A stretch of 64,000 nt of DNA from Thermodesulfobacteriota bacterium. GTDB lineage: Bacteria > Desulfobacterota > Desulfobacteria > Desulfobacterales > Desulfosudaceae. Position 1 is the stretch's first letter. Every line of letters begins with the position of its first letter. This document shows, one piece after another, positions 37,097 through 44,860 of this stretch. Location: positions 31,497-95,496 of the forward strand of contig JBFMDX010000017.1 in the NCBI GenBank assembly GCA_040753795.1. Reading direction: 5' to 3'. A program made the position numbers and the translations under genes. The notes below the pieces were generated by a model. The model saw nothing but the letters and a program-made list of their open reading frames with translations, searched no databases and was not told the DNA's origin.

Positions 37097-38565
37097 TTTT
37101 CAGCTTTTATTCGGGCCTTCACATTGTCTCCAAGCACCTTGATGACTCTCTTAATAAAAAAAGGTATATCTTTGACTGAAAAATGGCCGAACTTCAAAAA
37201 CGACAGCACGATGAGGATATTCGCCCGCAGTCGCAGACCGGTCATCTCCTTTTCCGTTACCCCGGGCAACTGCATGATAAACGTCTCGTCCCTCAGCCAG
37301 GCGTCCCAGTTGTCACGCAGATGCTCTTTAATCAAACCATGCCGCTGCGCAATGTCGTACAATTCACTGCCCGGATAGGGCAGGGTCGGCGACGAAGAAA
37401 TCAACTGGGCCCTGTTGCTCTTCAGCAGATGCCGGGCGAAGGCAATGGTCCGCCGGGTCTCCTTCACCCCTTCAAAGCATAATTGGTTCCCCTCTTCCCA
37501 TACATTAAACAGCATAAACAGCGCCAGCGTCTTTATGCCATAGCGCTGCATCAGTTCGCAAGCCGCTATTCCCTGTTCAACCGTTATTCCTTTCCTGATT
37601 CCGTTCAGGGTTCGCTGGTTGGCGGACTCGATCCCCAGGTGAACAAACCAGCAACCGGCTTCGGCCATGGCCCGGGCCAGTTCTTCCGGCAGATTGTTGC
37701 TCCGCAACTGACATTTCCAGGTCATGTCCAGTTTTCTGTTTTTAATTTCATTACAGATATCAATCGCTTTGGGGATGTTGTGATTGAGCTCATCGCTGTC
37801 GTCGAAAAACTCTTTTACCCCGTAGTCTCTTTTCAATACCTCCAGCTCATCGGCGATATTTTTCGCGGAGCGGGTCCTGACGACCTGACCGGGCCGGTTC
37901 CAGACCTTGTTGGAGCAGAAGGTGCATCGATAAGGGCACCCTCTGGCGAATATCACCCTGGCCTGGGGGTTTTGCCGGGTAATGTACCAGCCGGTATAAT
38001 CCCTCATGTCGATTAAATCCCGGGCGGGGAAAGGGATGGTATCCAGGTCCTGAATAAGGGGCCGCGGAGGAGTCGTTTTCAATTCGCCGTTGGCCAGGTA
38101 ACCGACCCCCTGGATTTCGCTCAGGTTCATCTGCCTGATGTCTTTAACGCATTTATATGCCCGGACAATCTCCGTGAGAGTGACCTCGCCCTCACTGTAA
38201 ACCTCAATATCCGCCCGTGAACGCCGCAACGCCTCTCCCGGAAGGGCCGTGACCTGATGACCGCCGACAATACAGAGCAACCCGGGATTTAACTGTTTAA
38301 GGGCATCAATCATTTCATACGCCCCGAGGGTGGAGGTCACATAATAGGAAGCGCACAGGATGTCCGGGTTAAAACCGATGATACGCTCCAGCGTAAAGTC
38401 GTACCCTTTTCTGGGCCCGTCAATGGCCCTTAACTCAAGATCCGGTATCTGTTCTCTCAGATAACCGGCAAGGTAAAGAATCCCCAGCGGAGGAGAAATG
38501 TGCTCATACATTTCACCGAGCCGGGGCGTCCTCCGGGGCGGGGCAAGCACAAATTGAATCTTCAT
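37093..38565 (-). CDS. B12-binding domain radical SAM protein (operon copy 1)
   Basis: 490 residues. Residues 1-160 form the cobalamin-type domain, starting with the PPRRTPRLGEMY...PPLGILYLAGYL pattern and GGHQVTALPGE at 101-111. The cluster is C210-x3-C214-x2-C217 (RGCPYRCTFC). The core has FDDSDELNHN and GIESANQRT segments. The end is basic. It is coupled to the GT2 gene by ATGA overlap. The substrate is unknown. Confidence 0.87.
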   Translation of the reverse strand: MKIQFVLAPPRRTPRLGEMYEHISPPLGILYLAGYLREQIPDLELRAIDGPRKGYDFTLERIIGFNPDILCASYYVTSTLGAYEMIDALKQLNPGLLCIVGGHQVTALPGEALRRSRADIEVYSEGEVTLTEIVRAYKCVKDIRQMNLSEIQGVGYLANGELKTTPPRPLIQDLDTIPFPARDLIDMRDYTGWYITRQNPQARVIFARGCPYRCTFCSNKVWNRPGQVVRTRSAKNIADELEVLKRDYGVKEFFDDSDELNHNIPKAIDICNEIKNRKLDMTWKCQLRSNNLPEELARAMAEAGCWFVHLGIESANQRTLNGIRKGITVEQGIAACELMQRYGIKTLALFMLFNVWEEGNQLCFEGVKETRRTIAFARHLLKSNRAQLISSSPTLPYPGSELYDIAQRHGLIKEHLRDNWDAWLRDETFIMQLPGVTEKEMTGLRLRANILIVLSFLKFGHFSVKDIPFFIKRVIKVLGDNVKARIKAEK

Positions 38566-39563
38566 ATGAGACCGGAAGGTTTTCGTGATTTAATGCCCGG
38601 AATGAACCGGAGCCTGTCCGCATACCCCCGGATCATCCCCAGTCCGTAACTCAGGTGGATCAGGGGATACATGAATGGAAGGACGAAAACGGCTTTCAAA
38701 TCCCTGTTCCTGGCCGAATCGTATATGCCGAAAAGGACGGCGGCCGCCGCATAAATCAACAGCGGCAGAAAGAGCAGCTTGCCCGGCATCGGCTCGTTCG
38801 TCAAACCGCCGCCGAAGGATAATGCCTCGCCCACAATCCAAGGCTGCACGGCGGTCACCGCTCCCAGCCCGATCAGGTAAAGCAGAAACAGGCTGGGCAC
38901 GAAAAAAAACGGCATCCGCAGGGTTTCCAGCAGCGTTTCTTTCCGGGGCCTTGCTTTTCCGTAACTGAATATCTGACGCATGAGCGCCGGAACGGTCGCT
39001 CTTCGCCGGTGATAAAGTCGAATGGCGGGCGAATAGGCGATACGGAAACCGGCCCGGATGGCGTCGGCAATAAATTTGGGGTCTTCCCCGGGGAAGAGGG
39101 TAGTGTCAAAGGCGACCGTATCCAGCACCCGTTTCCTGCAAAGCAGATTGGCCGAGGAAACGGCCGTCTCGTCCGCGTTCAGCCGGATTTCCCTTAAGGC
39201 ATATCGCCGGGACACTTTCCAGGCCCCGAACATCGAAGAAAGCGCGTACCAGCTGATCCTTGAAAATCCCTGATCATCCGTTGCCGTCAACTGCGGTCCT
39301 CCGACGATATCAATTTCCGGATACTCGCGGAAAAACGCTTCCGCCTCAAGCAGATAATCAGGCGGGATGGTCGCGTCGTCATCCAGGAAGGCCAATATCT
39401 CCCCCCGGGCCAGCCGGGCGCCCTGATTCCTGCCCGCCGACGGGTTGGTCCCCCGGGTCGTCACCACCTCGTAGGCCGAGTCCGGATAGTCCAGGCGGCG
39501 GATCGACGCCATAATTTCCGCCCCTCTGTCCGGAGCGACCGGGATGATTAGAGAAAATTTCAC
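38562..39563 (-). CDS. GT2 glycosyltransferase with membrane segments
   Basis: 333 residues. The GT-A domain has the acidic donor motif in LAFLDDDATIPPDYL and a PGEDPKF (ED) catalytic-base region near 162, followed by three to four membrane helices (about 220-310), as in mycofactocin- or hopanoid-type GT2 proteins. Translation starts at a GTG (39563) and opens the five-gene minus-strand operon, with its own promoter upstream. The donor sugar and lipid acceptor are unknown. Confidence 0.83.
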   Translation of the reverse strand: MKFSLIIPVAPDRGAEIMASIRRLDYPDSAYEVVTTRGTNPSAGRNQGARLARGEILAFLDDDATIPPDYLLEAEAFFREYPEIDIVGGPQLTATDDQGFSRISWYALSSMFGAWKVSRRYALREIRLNADETAVSSANLLCRKRVLDTVAFDTTLFPGEDPKFIADAIRAGFRIAYSPAIRLYHRRRATVPALMRQIFSYGKARPRKETLLETLRMPFFFVPSLFLLYLIGLGAVTAVQPWIVGEALSFGGGLTNEPMPGKLLFLPLLIYAAAAVLFGIYDSARNRDLKAVFVLPFMYPLIHLSYGLGMIRGYADRLRFIPGIKSRKPSGLI

Positions 39564-39596
39564 TGTCGGAACCGAAAATGTCCTGAGATTTGAAAA

Positions 39597-39626
39597 AACC
39601 TATTCCATGGTCAAGTTCTCTGTCAA
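39597..39626 (-). promoter_or_regulatory. Promoter for the GT2/radical SAM operon
   Basis: On the minus strand a perfect TTGACA (complement of 39621-39626), 18-nt spacer and TAGGTT (complement of 39597-39602, 3 of 6). The start would fall about 25 nt before the GTG at 39563. Confidence 0.45.
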
Positions 39627-39679
39627 GACAATTTACCGGCACCGACAGCGTCCGGCCGGCTGCGGCCATTTAATAATCC

Positions 39680-39708
39680 TTGCCCGTCGTTTTCCCCGCT
39701 GATAAAAT
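39680..39708 (+). promoter_or_regulatory. Promoter for the larA-like gene
   Basis: TTGCCC (4 of 6) at 39680-39685, 17-nt spacer, TAAAAT (5 of 6) at 39703-39708. It is divergent from the radical SAM operon promoter, so a shared regulator is possible. No strong palindrome was seen between them. Confidence 0.45.
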
Positions 39709-39763
39709 GATAAATTAAATATCGATGAAACCATCGACACGGGGAAAGGGAGAGTTTCACGGC

Positions 39764-41086
39764 ATGCGTATTGAACTGCCCTGGGGGGAAACGTTTCTGA
39801 AGCTGGACCTGCCGGACACATGGGACGTCATCCAGCCGCAACCGTCTAACCCCCAGCCGGGTACCGGGGCCCATGAACTGGAAATCATTAAAGCCGCCTT
39901 GCGGCAGCCGGCCGGTACGACCCCTCTCTCTGAAAAACGCCTGGGCGGAAAAAAAATCATCATTATTGTTGACGACAACACCCGGCCGACCCCGGTAAGC
40001 CGATTCTTTCACCTGGTGACGGAAGAACTGACCGCGGCCGGGGGGGAAACGGCTGACATGCTGGTCATTCCGGCCCTGGGGATCCATACCCCCATGACCG
40101 AAGCGGAAATGGCCGAAAAGATAGGGGCCGCCAACCTGGCCCGGATCCCCTGGGAAAATCACCGGGCTTTTGATCCCGACGCCAACGCCTTCATGGGCAA
40201 CACCCGGCGAGGGACACCGGTATCCCTGAACCGGCGTTTGGCCGAGGCAGACCTGATCGTGCTGATCGGCCTGATTGAACCGCATCTGATGGCCGGTTTC
40301 GGCGGCGGGCTGAAAAACATTCTGCCCGGGGTGGCCTCGGCCGAAACCATCGGACGGCATCATGAAATTCTCACGGAGCCGCCCTACCAGGCCAACCGGG
40401 TCGGCCGACTCCCGGAGCAAAACTCCTTTCGACTGGACCTGGAGGAGTGCCGGGGGATGATCCGGGCGGATATCTTCTGCGTCAATGTCGCCCTTAACCA
40501 CAACCGAACCGTCATCGCCTGTTTCGCGGGCGACCCGATAGCGGCCCACCGGGCCGGCATCCGTTTTACCCTGGATCGCTCGGGGCTGGAGATGAACAGG
40601 CAGGTGGACGGGGTCATCGTCAACGCCCATCCCATGGACATCAATTTCAAACAGAGCATGAAATGCGTGGGCAATGCCCTGCCCGCCCTCAAGCCCGGCG
40701 GCACGGTCATGGGCTTCCTGCGGGCGGAAAAAGGGCTGGACGATATTCCCGAACCGAAGCGATCCCCCCTGCCCCTGCCCGTCGTTAAAAAAATTCTGCG
40801 GCTGATCGGACCGTCCCGGGTATATGCCTTTCTGAATCTCACCAGAAAGGGATTGAATATAGAAGAACGCTTCCTTTATTATTACACCATGCAGCTGATC
40901 CGTCAGTACGAGCTGCTGTTTTTCGTGCCCTCCCTGACGGCCGAAACCGTAAAAGCGCTTTTCTTTTTTAACGGCTTCACTCATACTCCCCAGGACGTTA
41001 TCCGGGCGGGAGTAAAACGACTGGGACCCCGGGCGAGCGTCGCCGTATTTCCCGAAGGCGGCGCCACTTTTCCGGTTATTCGATAA
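39764..41086 (+). CDS. larA: LarA-family nickel-pincer racemase/epimerase
   Basis: About 440 residues. With the start at 39764 the residues line up in number with Lactiplantibacillus LarA: H108 (GIHTP), H174 (IEPHLMAGFGGG), K184 (GGLKNILPG), the pincer-bearing lysine, and H200 (RHHEI), the nickel ligand. The TRPTP phosphate-side motif is at 73-77. The reaction is inferred as racemisation or epimerisation at a 2-hydroxyacid carbon. LarA homologues have many substrates, so lactate is not assured. The LarB, LarC and LarE enzymes that make the cofactor are not in the window. The frame opens at 39725, but GGGAGAG precedes the ATG at 39764. Confidence 0.88.
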   Translation: MRIELPWGETFLKLDLPDTWDVIQPQPSNPQPGTGAHELEIIKAALRQPAGTTPLSEKRLGGKKIIIIVDDNTRPTPVSRFFHLVTEELTAAGGETADMLVIPALGIHTPMTEAEMAEKIGAANLARIPWENHRAFDPDANAFMGNTRRGTPVSLNRRLAEADLIVLIGLIEPHLMAGFGGGLKNILPGVASAETIGRHHEILTEPPYQANRVGRLPEQNSFRLDLEECRGMIRADIFCVNVALNHNRTVIACFAGDPIAAHRAGIRFTLDRSGLEMNRQVDGVIVNAHPMDINFKQSMKCVGNALPALKPGGTVMGFLRAEKGLDDIPEPKRSPLPLPVVKKILRLIGPSRVYAFLNLTRKGLNIEERFLYYYTMQLIRQYELLFFVPSLTAETVKALFFFNGFTHTPQDVIRAGVKRLGPRASVAVFPEGGATFPVIR

Positions 41087-41111
41087 CCATTTTGCAAAAT
41101 CCAGGAAAATG

Positions 41112-42671
41112 ATGAGCGATTATCCATTCAGCCAGGCGGATCTGGAGGATATCAGGGCCCACGGCCTTACCCCCGAAACGGTAAACGCCCAGCTGCGGAT
41201 GTTTGCCCGGGGTGTTGCCGCTCCGGAACTGATCGCCCCGTGCACGATCAACAACGGTATTATGCCGCTGGAGACAGAAACCGTCAGGCGGCTGGCGGCT
41301 GTATTCCGGCAGGCCGTGGACAATGGCCGTCTTGCCAAATTCGTTCCGGCTTCAGGCGCCGCAACCCGCATGTTCAAGGACCTGATTGCCGCCCACCAGA
41401 AACCCGGAGGGGAAAGCCCTGCGTCGGACAAAAGCGTAACCGCTCTTCTGGCCAACCTAAACCGCTTCGCCTGCCGTGACGCCCTGTGGAAAGCCATGGA
41501 ACAAGATGGAGTGAACCATGACGATTTGACCGGGGAAGGCGGATCGGCGGCCGTACTGAAATACCTGTTGACGCCCAGCGGACTTGGCTACGCCGACCTC
41601 CCCAAAGGATTAATCCTGTTTCACCGTTACCGGGACGAAGCCGCGTCCGCTTCTTATTCCCGGACCGCCTTTGAAGAGCATCTGGCCGAGGCGGCCGAAC
41701 TGTTCGCCGACCGGAATCACCGTTGCCGGGTCCATTTTACCGTACCCCTGGCGCATGAAACCGCGATCAAGGAGCATCTCAGATCAGGCGGCGCACAGAT
41801 TGAAGGGCGATACGGCGTCTCCCCGGAGGTGACGTTCTCCAGCCAGGATCCCGCCACCGATACCATCGCCGCCGCAAGCGACAACACGCCCTTTCGCGAT
41901 CGAAACGGCCGGCTGGTTTTCCGGCCCGGGGGCCACGGCGCCCTGCTGGGCAATCTGGATCGCCTCGCCGAAGATCTTCTGTTTATCAAAAACATCGACA
42001 ATATTGCCATGGAGCCGTTGAGGCGGAAAACGGCTCCGGCCATTGCCGCCATGTGCGGGCTGCTGGTGGAGCTGCAGCAGCAGGTATTTGCCTGTCTGGA
42101 ACGCCTGACCGCAAGAGACGCTGACAGGGACCTGATTGAAGAAGTTACGGCCTGGGCCTCCAGGCACCTGAACCTTTTCCTGACGGACATCATCACCGGA
42201 GATGCCCCGGTCGAGGAAAAAGAGCTTCTGATCGGACGGCTGAACCGTCCCTTACGTGTCTGCGGCGTGGTAAAAAATACCGGGGAACCCGGAGGCGGGC
42301 CTTTCTGGATAAAAGACAGCCGCGGCGACATCTCCGTCCAGATTATTGAAGAAGCCCAGGTGGATATGACCGCCGCCGGACAGAAGGAGATCTGGCTCTC
42401 ATCCACCCATTTCAACCCGGTCATCATCGCCTGCGCCGTCCGGGACTATACCGGCCGGCCGTTTCGCCTGGCCGATTTCGCGGACCCGCTGGCGGGAATC
42501 ATAACGGAAAAATCCAAGGACGGACGGAGCCTGAAAGCGCTGGAACACCCCGGTCTGTGGAACGGGGCCATGGCCTACTGGAACACGGTCTTTGTGGAAC
42601 TTCCTTCGGACGCCTTCAATCCGGTCAAGACGGTGTTCGACTTGCTGCGGAAGGGACACTGTCCGGACTAA
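41112..42671 (+). CDS. DUF4301 protein, nucleotidyltransferase-like
   Basis: About 519 residues. It matches DUF4301. Its motifs resemble UDP-sugar pyrophosphorylases: VPASGAATRMFKDL at about 79-92 (like the LxxGxGTR nucleotide loop), FRPGGHGALLGNLDRL at 271-286 (like the PPGNGD/GG loop) and FIKNIDN at about 292-298 (like the metal-site N-x-DN). A nucleotide-sugar or related transferase function is my inference. The ATG at 41109 is an alternative start. It is downstream of larA by 25 nt and convergent with the transglutaminase gene. Confidence 0.75.
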   Translation: MSDYPFSQADLEDIRAHGLTPETVNAQLRMFARGVAAPELIAPCTINNGIMPLETETVRRLAAVFRQAVDNGRLAKFVPASGAATRMFKDLIAAHQKPGGESPASDKSVTALLANLNRFACRDALWKAMEQDGVNHDDLTGEGGSAAVLKYLLTPSGLGYADLPKGLILFHRYRDEAASASYSRTAFEEHLAEAAELFADRNHRCRVHFTVPLAHETAIKEHLRSGGAQIEGRYGVSPEVTFSSQDPATDTIAAASDNTPFRDRNGRLVFRPGGHGALLGNLDRLAEDLLFIKNIDNIAMEPLRRKTAPAIAAMCGLLVELQQQVFACLERLTARDADRDLIEEVTAWASRHLNLFLTDIITGDAPVEEKELLIGRLNRPLRVCGVVKNTGEPGGGPFWIKDSRGDISVQIIEEAQVDMTAAGQKEIWLSSTHFNPVIIACAVRDYTGRPFRLADFADPLAGIITEKSKDGRSLKALEHPGLWNGAMAYWNTVFVELPSDAFNPVKTVFDLLRKGHCPD

Positions 42672-42676
42672 ACGGG

Positions 42677-43366
42677 TCACCCCCGGCGGCGATCATCCTC
42701 CCGCTCTTTTTCAAAATCACCGCCGATGTGGTCGAAATTCACGTTTTCGTCATGGAACCAGGCCGGGTAATACCGGCGAGACTCCTCGATCATTTTGTCA
42801 TAAGGAAAGTCGTCAAAGGCGCCGTAATCGTGCACGTATTCCATGTGCTGACGGCCGCGGTTATCATAAGGGTGAAAAATGGAGTCGGTCACCCCGTCAA
42901 AATCCAGCGGCCGGGTGTCGAACTTCTCGCACAGGCTCAAGTTAAAGGCCGGGGTGGCCTTGACCCAGCGGCCGTCAACCATCATCTCCGTATAGCCGTG
43001 GAATACAAACAGGTCGGTCCCCATCAGGGCCTTCAACCGTTCGGTAGCCAGATGGTTCCGGACATTGGCGAACCCCAGGCGGGCGGGAAGGCTCACCGCC
43101 CGGGCCGCGGCCGCCAGCAGAATCGCCTTCTGGACACAGAAACCCTCCCCGGCCGCCAGGGTAAAGCTGGCCTTGAATTTTCTCCTGTCCAGCGAGAAAG
43201 CGTAAGGGTTATAACGAAAACCGTCCCGAACCGCGTAATACAGATTGACGGCGCGTTTTCTGGCAGGAGCTTCCGTTCCGCCGGAGGCATCACGGGCAAA
43301 AGCCGCCACCTCCGGATGATCGGCGTCCAGATAAAAGGTCGGCCGGATATATCGCTCGTGGATCAC
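42677..43366 (-). CDS. Transglutaminase-like protein
   Basis: 229 residues, transglutaminase/protease-like fold with catalytic C77 (GEGFCVQKA) and H123 (VFHGYTEM). The third residue, usually Asp in a WxxLDPT motif, aligns with T138 (GRWVKATPAF), so the triad is altered, as in part of the family. No signal peptide. The ATGA overlap with the upstream lipoprotein gene suggests the pair is expressed together. Amidase or peptidase activity is inferred. Confidence 0.8.
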   Translation of the reverse strand: MIHERYIRPTFYLDADHPEVAAFARDASGGTEAPARKRAVNLYYAVRDGFRYNPYAFSLDRRKFKASFTLAAGEGFCVQKAILLAAAARAVSLPARLGFANVRNHLATERLKALMGTDLFVFHGYTEMMVDGRWVKATPAFNLSLCEKFDTRPLDFDGVTDSIFHPYDNRGRQHMEYVHDYGAFDDFPYDKMIEESRRYYPAWFHDENVNFDHIGGDFEKEREDDRRRG

Positions 43367-44019
43367 TGATTCATGGGAGTTTTCGCAGGTCCGGCAACGG
43401 CCTTGCTGTTTATAGCCTGCAGTTCCGCCTGAATCTTGTCAAAATCCGCTATTTTCTCGGTTGCCTGTGGATTCTCGGCGATCAACTTCTCTTTCAGATG
43501 CGTCTCATATTGCTTATACGCCTCCTGGATCTTCGGATCATTCATGGCGTCCACCCGGGCTTTTTTGACCACCTGGACTTTATCCTGGAAATCCTTCATC
43601 AGCCCCGTTCTCTCATTCGCGGGCAGATTGGGATCCTGGAGTTTCTTCTGGAGCTCGGGGATCTGCTGCAGGTCTATTTTCTGGGGCTTCAACAGGGCCT
43701 GCATTTTATCGTCGATGAGCTTTCTTAATCCCTCCTGTTCTTTCACCAGTTCCGGATATTTTTTGAAGGTTGCGCTCTGCATGGCGATCAACTCTCCCTG
43801 GATCTTCTGTAACTGCAGAATTTTCTCCTGACGGGGGTCTTGAGACGCGGCCGCCGGAATTCCCTGGGGCTTTTCCGGCACCGCACTTTTTTCCACCGCC
43901 GCCTTCTCCTGCTCGGCTTTCTTGGAGCATGCCGGCATCATGGCTATTCCCAAAGACACCAGACCGATAACCAGCAGAGACAAACCATCTCTCCGGCTGA
44001 AACGATTGCTGTTCCGCAT
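43363..44019 (-). CDS. Lipoprotein with long helical, coiled-coil domain
   Basis: 218 residues. The signal peptide (RRDGLSLLVIGLVSLGIAMMPAC) ends in a lipobox MPAC with Cys at about 31. The mature chain is low-complexity Lys/Glu/Gln-rich with heptad-like helices (about 65-200) and a Pro-containing start. It resembles no named protein I can identify. It could be a periplasmic spacer or chaperone-like protein. It overlaps the transglutaminase gene by 4 nt. Confidence 0.75.
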   Translation of the reverse strand: MRNSNRFSRRDGLSLLVIGLVSLGIAMMPACSKKAEQEKAAVEKSAVPEKPQGIPAAASQDPRQEKILQLQKIQGELIAMQSATFKKYPELVKEQEGLRKLIDDKMQALLKPQKIDLQQIPELQKKLQDPNLPANERTGLMKDFQDKVQVVKKARVDAMNDPKIQEAYKQYETHLKEKLIAENPQATEKIADFDKIQAELQAINSKAVAGPAKTPMNQ

Positions 44020-44220
44020 ACGACCTCCTTATGACCTTGTAATATAATAATCTTCCCGCAACCGGCATGGCCGGAATGCCCGGAAAATGAATCCCGTCAC
44101 AATGACAGGATCAATTATCAATATATACCCGCCGGCATCTGTTTTCAAATAATGCCCGCCGTTGGCGCAGATATCTCGCTTCATTCACCCGGAGCCCGGG
44201 CCTCCAAACGGCAGACGTCC

Positions 44221-44838
44221 TTATATTGCCTGACGATCGCGGTATTCTTCGTCCCAGTAGGCCTCTCCGTAACTGATGAGCAGCTGCTCGTCTTTTTTTA
44301 TATCCCGGGAGGCAATAAAAAAAAGCACCCACTGGCCACGATAGAGGGTATGCTCCACCAGCAGGTTGGGTTCCTGGCCGTGGTTGACAAAACGCATCTC
44401 GTTGCCTTCCAGGCGGCCATTGATTTCAAGCGGAGGCGCCTTATCCAGCTTGTCCAGATAGTACCAGCTGTAATCCGATTCATGTCCACTATCGGCCTTG
44501 AAGCAACGGGTGTGCTTTCCCGAAATCTGCACCACGCCGGTGTATTCACCGATAAAGTCGCCCTCCCGGATGTCGTTGTCGGCAAAAACCCCATAGCCGA
44601 TGGTTTTATCGATCCTGCTGATATAAATAGGCGCGATGGCTGCCCGATCGATATCAGCGCCGTACCGACGGGCAAGATAATCGAACTCTTTTCTGTTTTC
44701 AATATAATAAGGGCTCTTGCGCAAATTCATTTGCATCAGGGGTTCCCAGTCGATCCTCGTCCGGCTAAGGTAGATAACGCCTAAATTTTCAAAAAACCCC
44801 AGAATCTCCTCTCGGGTCCGGTAATCACGTTTTAACAT
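44221..44838 (-). CDS. SET-domain protein (putative lysine methyltransferase)
   Basis: 205 residues. The SET core is complete: GYGVFADNDIREGDFIGEYTG at about 81-101, RFVNHGQEPN at 149-158 (SAM/pseudoknot Asn-His) and LISYGEAYW at 187-195 (catalytic Tyr). The frame opens at 45042 inside the carbamoyltransferase gene, but the ATG at 44838 (22 nt after that gene) gives a clean start. Such proteins methylate lysine, or in some bacteria act on other targets. It is the last gene of the SxtJ-carbamoyltransferase operon. Confidence 0.8.
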   Translation of the reverse strand: MLKRDYRTREEILGFFENLGVIYLSRTRIDWEPLMQMNLRKSPYYIENRKEFDYLARRYGADIDRAAIAPIYISRIDKTIGYGVFADNDIREGDFIGEYTGVVQISGKHTRCFKADSGHESDYSWYYLDKLDKAPPLEINGRLEGNEMRFVNHGQEPNLLVEHTLYRGQWVLFFIASRDIKKDEQLLISYGEAYWDEEYRDRQAI

Positions 44839-44860
44839 AGAACTCGCTTTTGATACCTCC

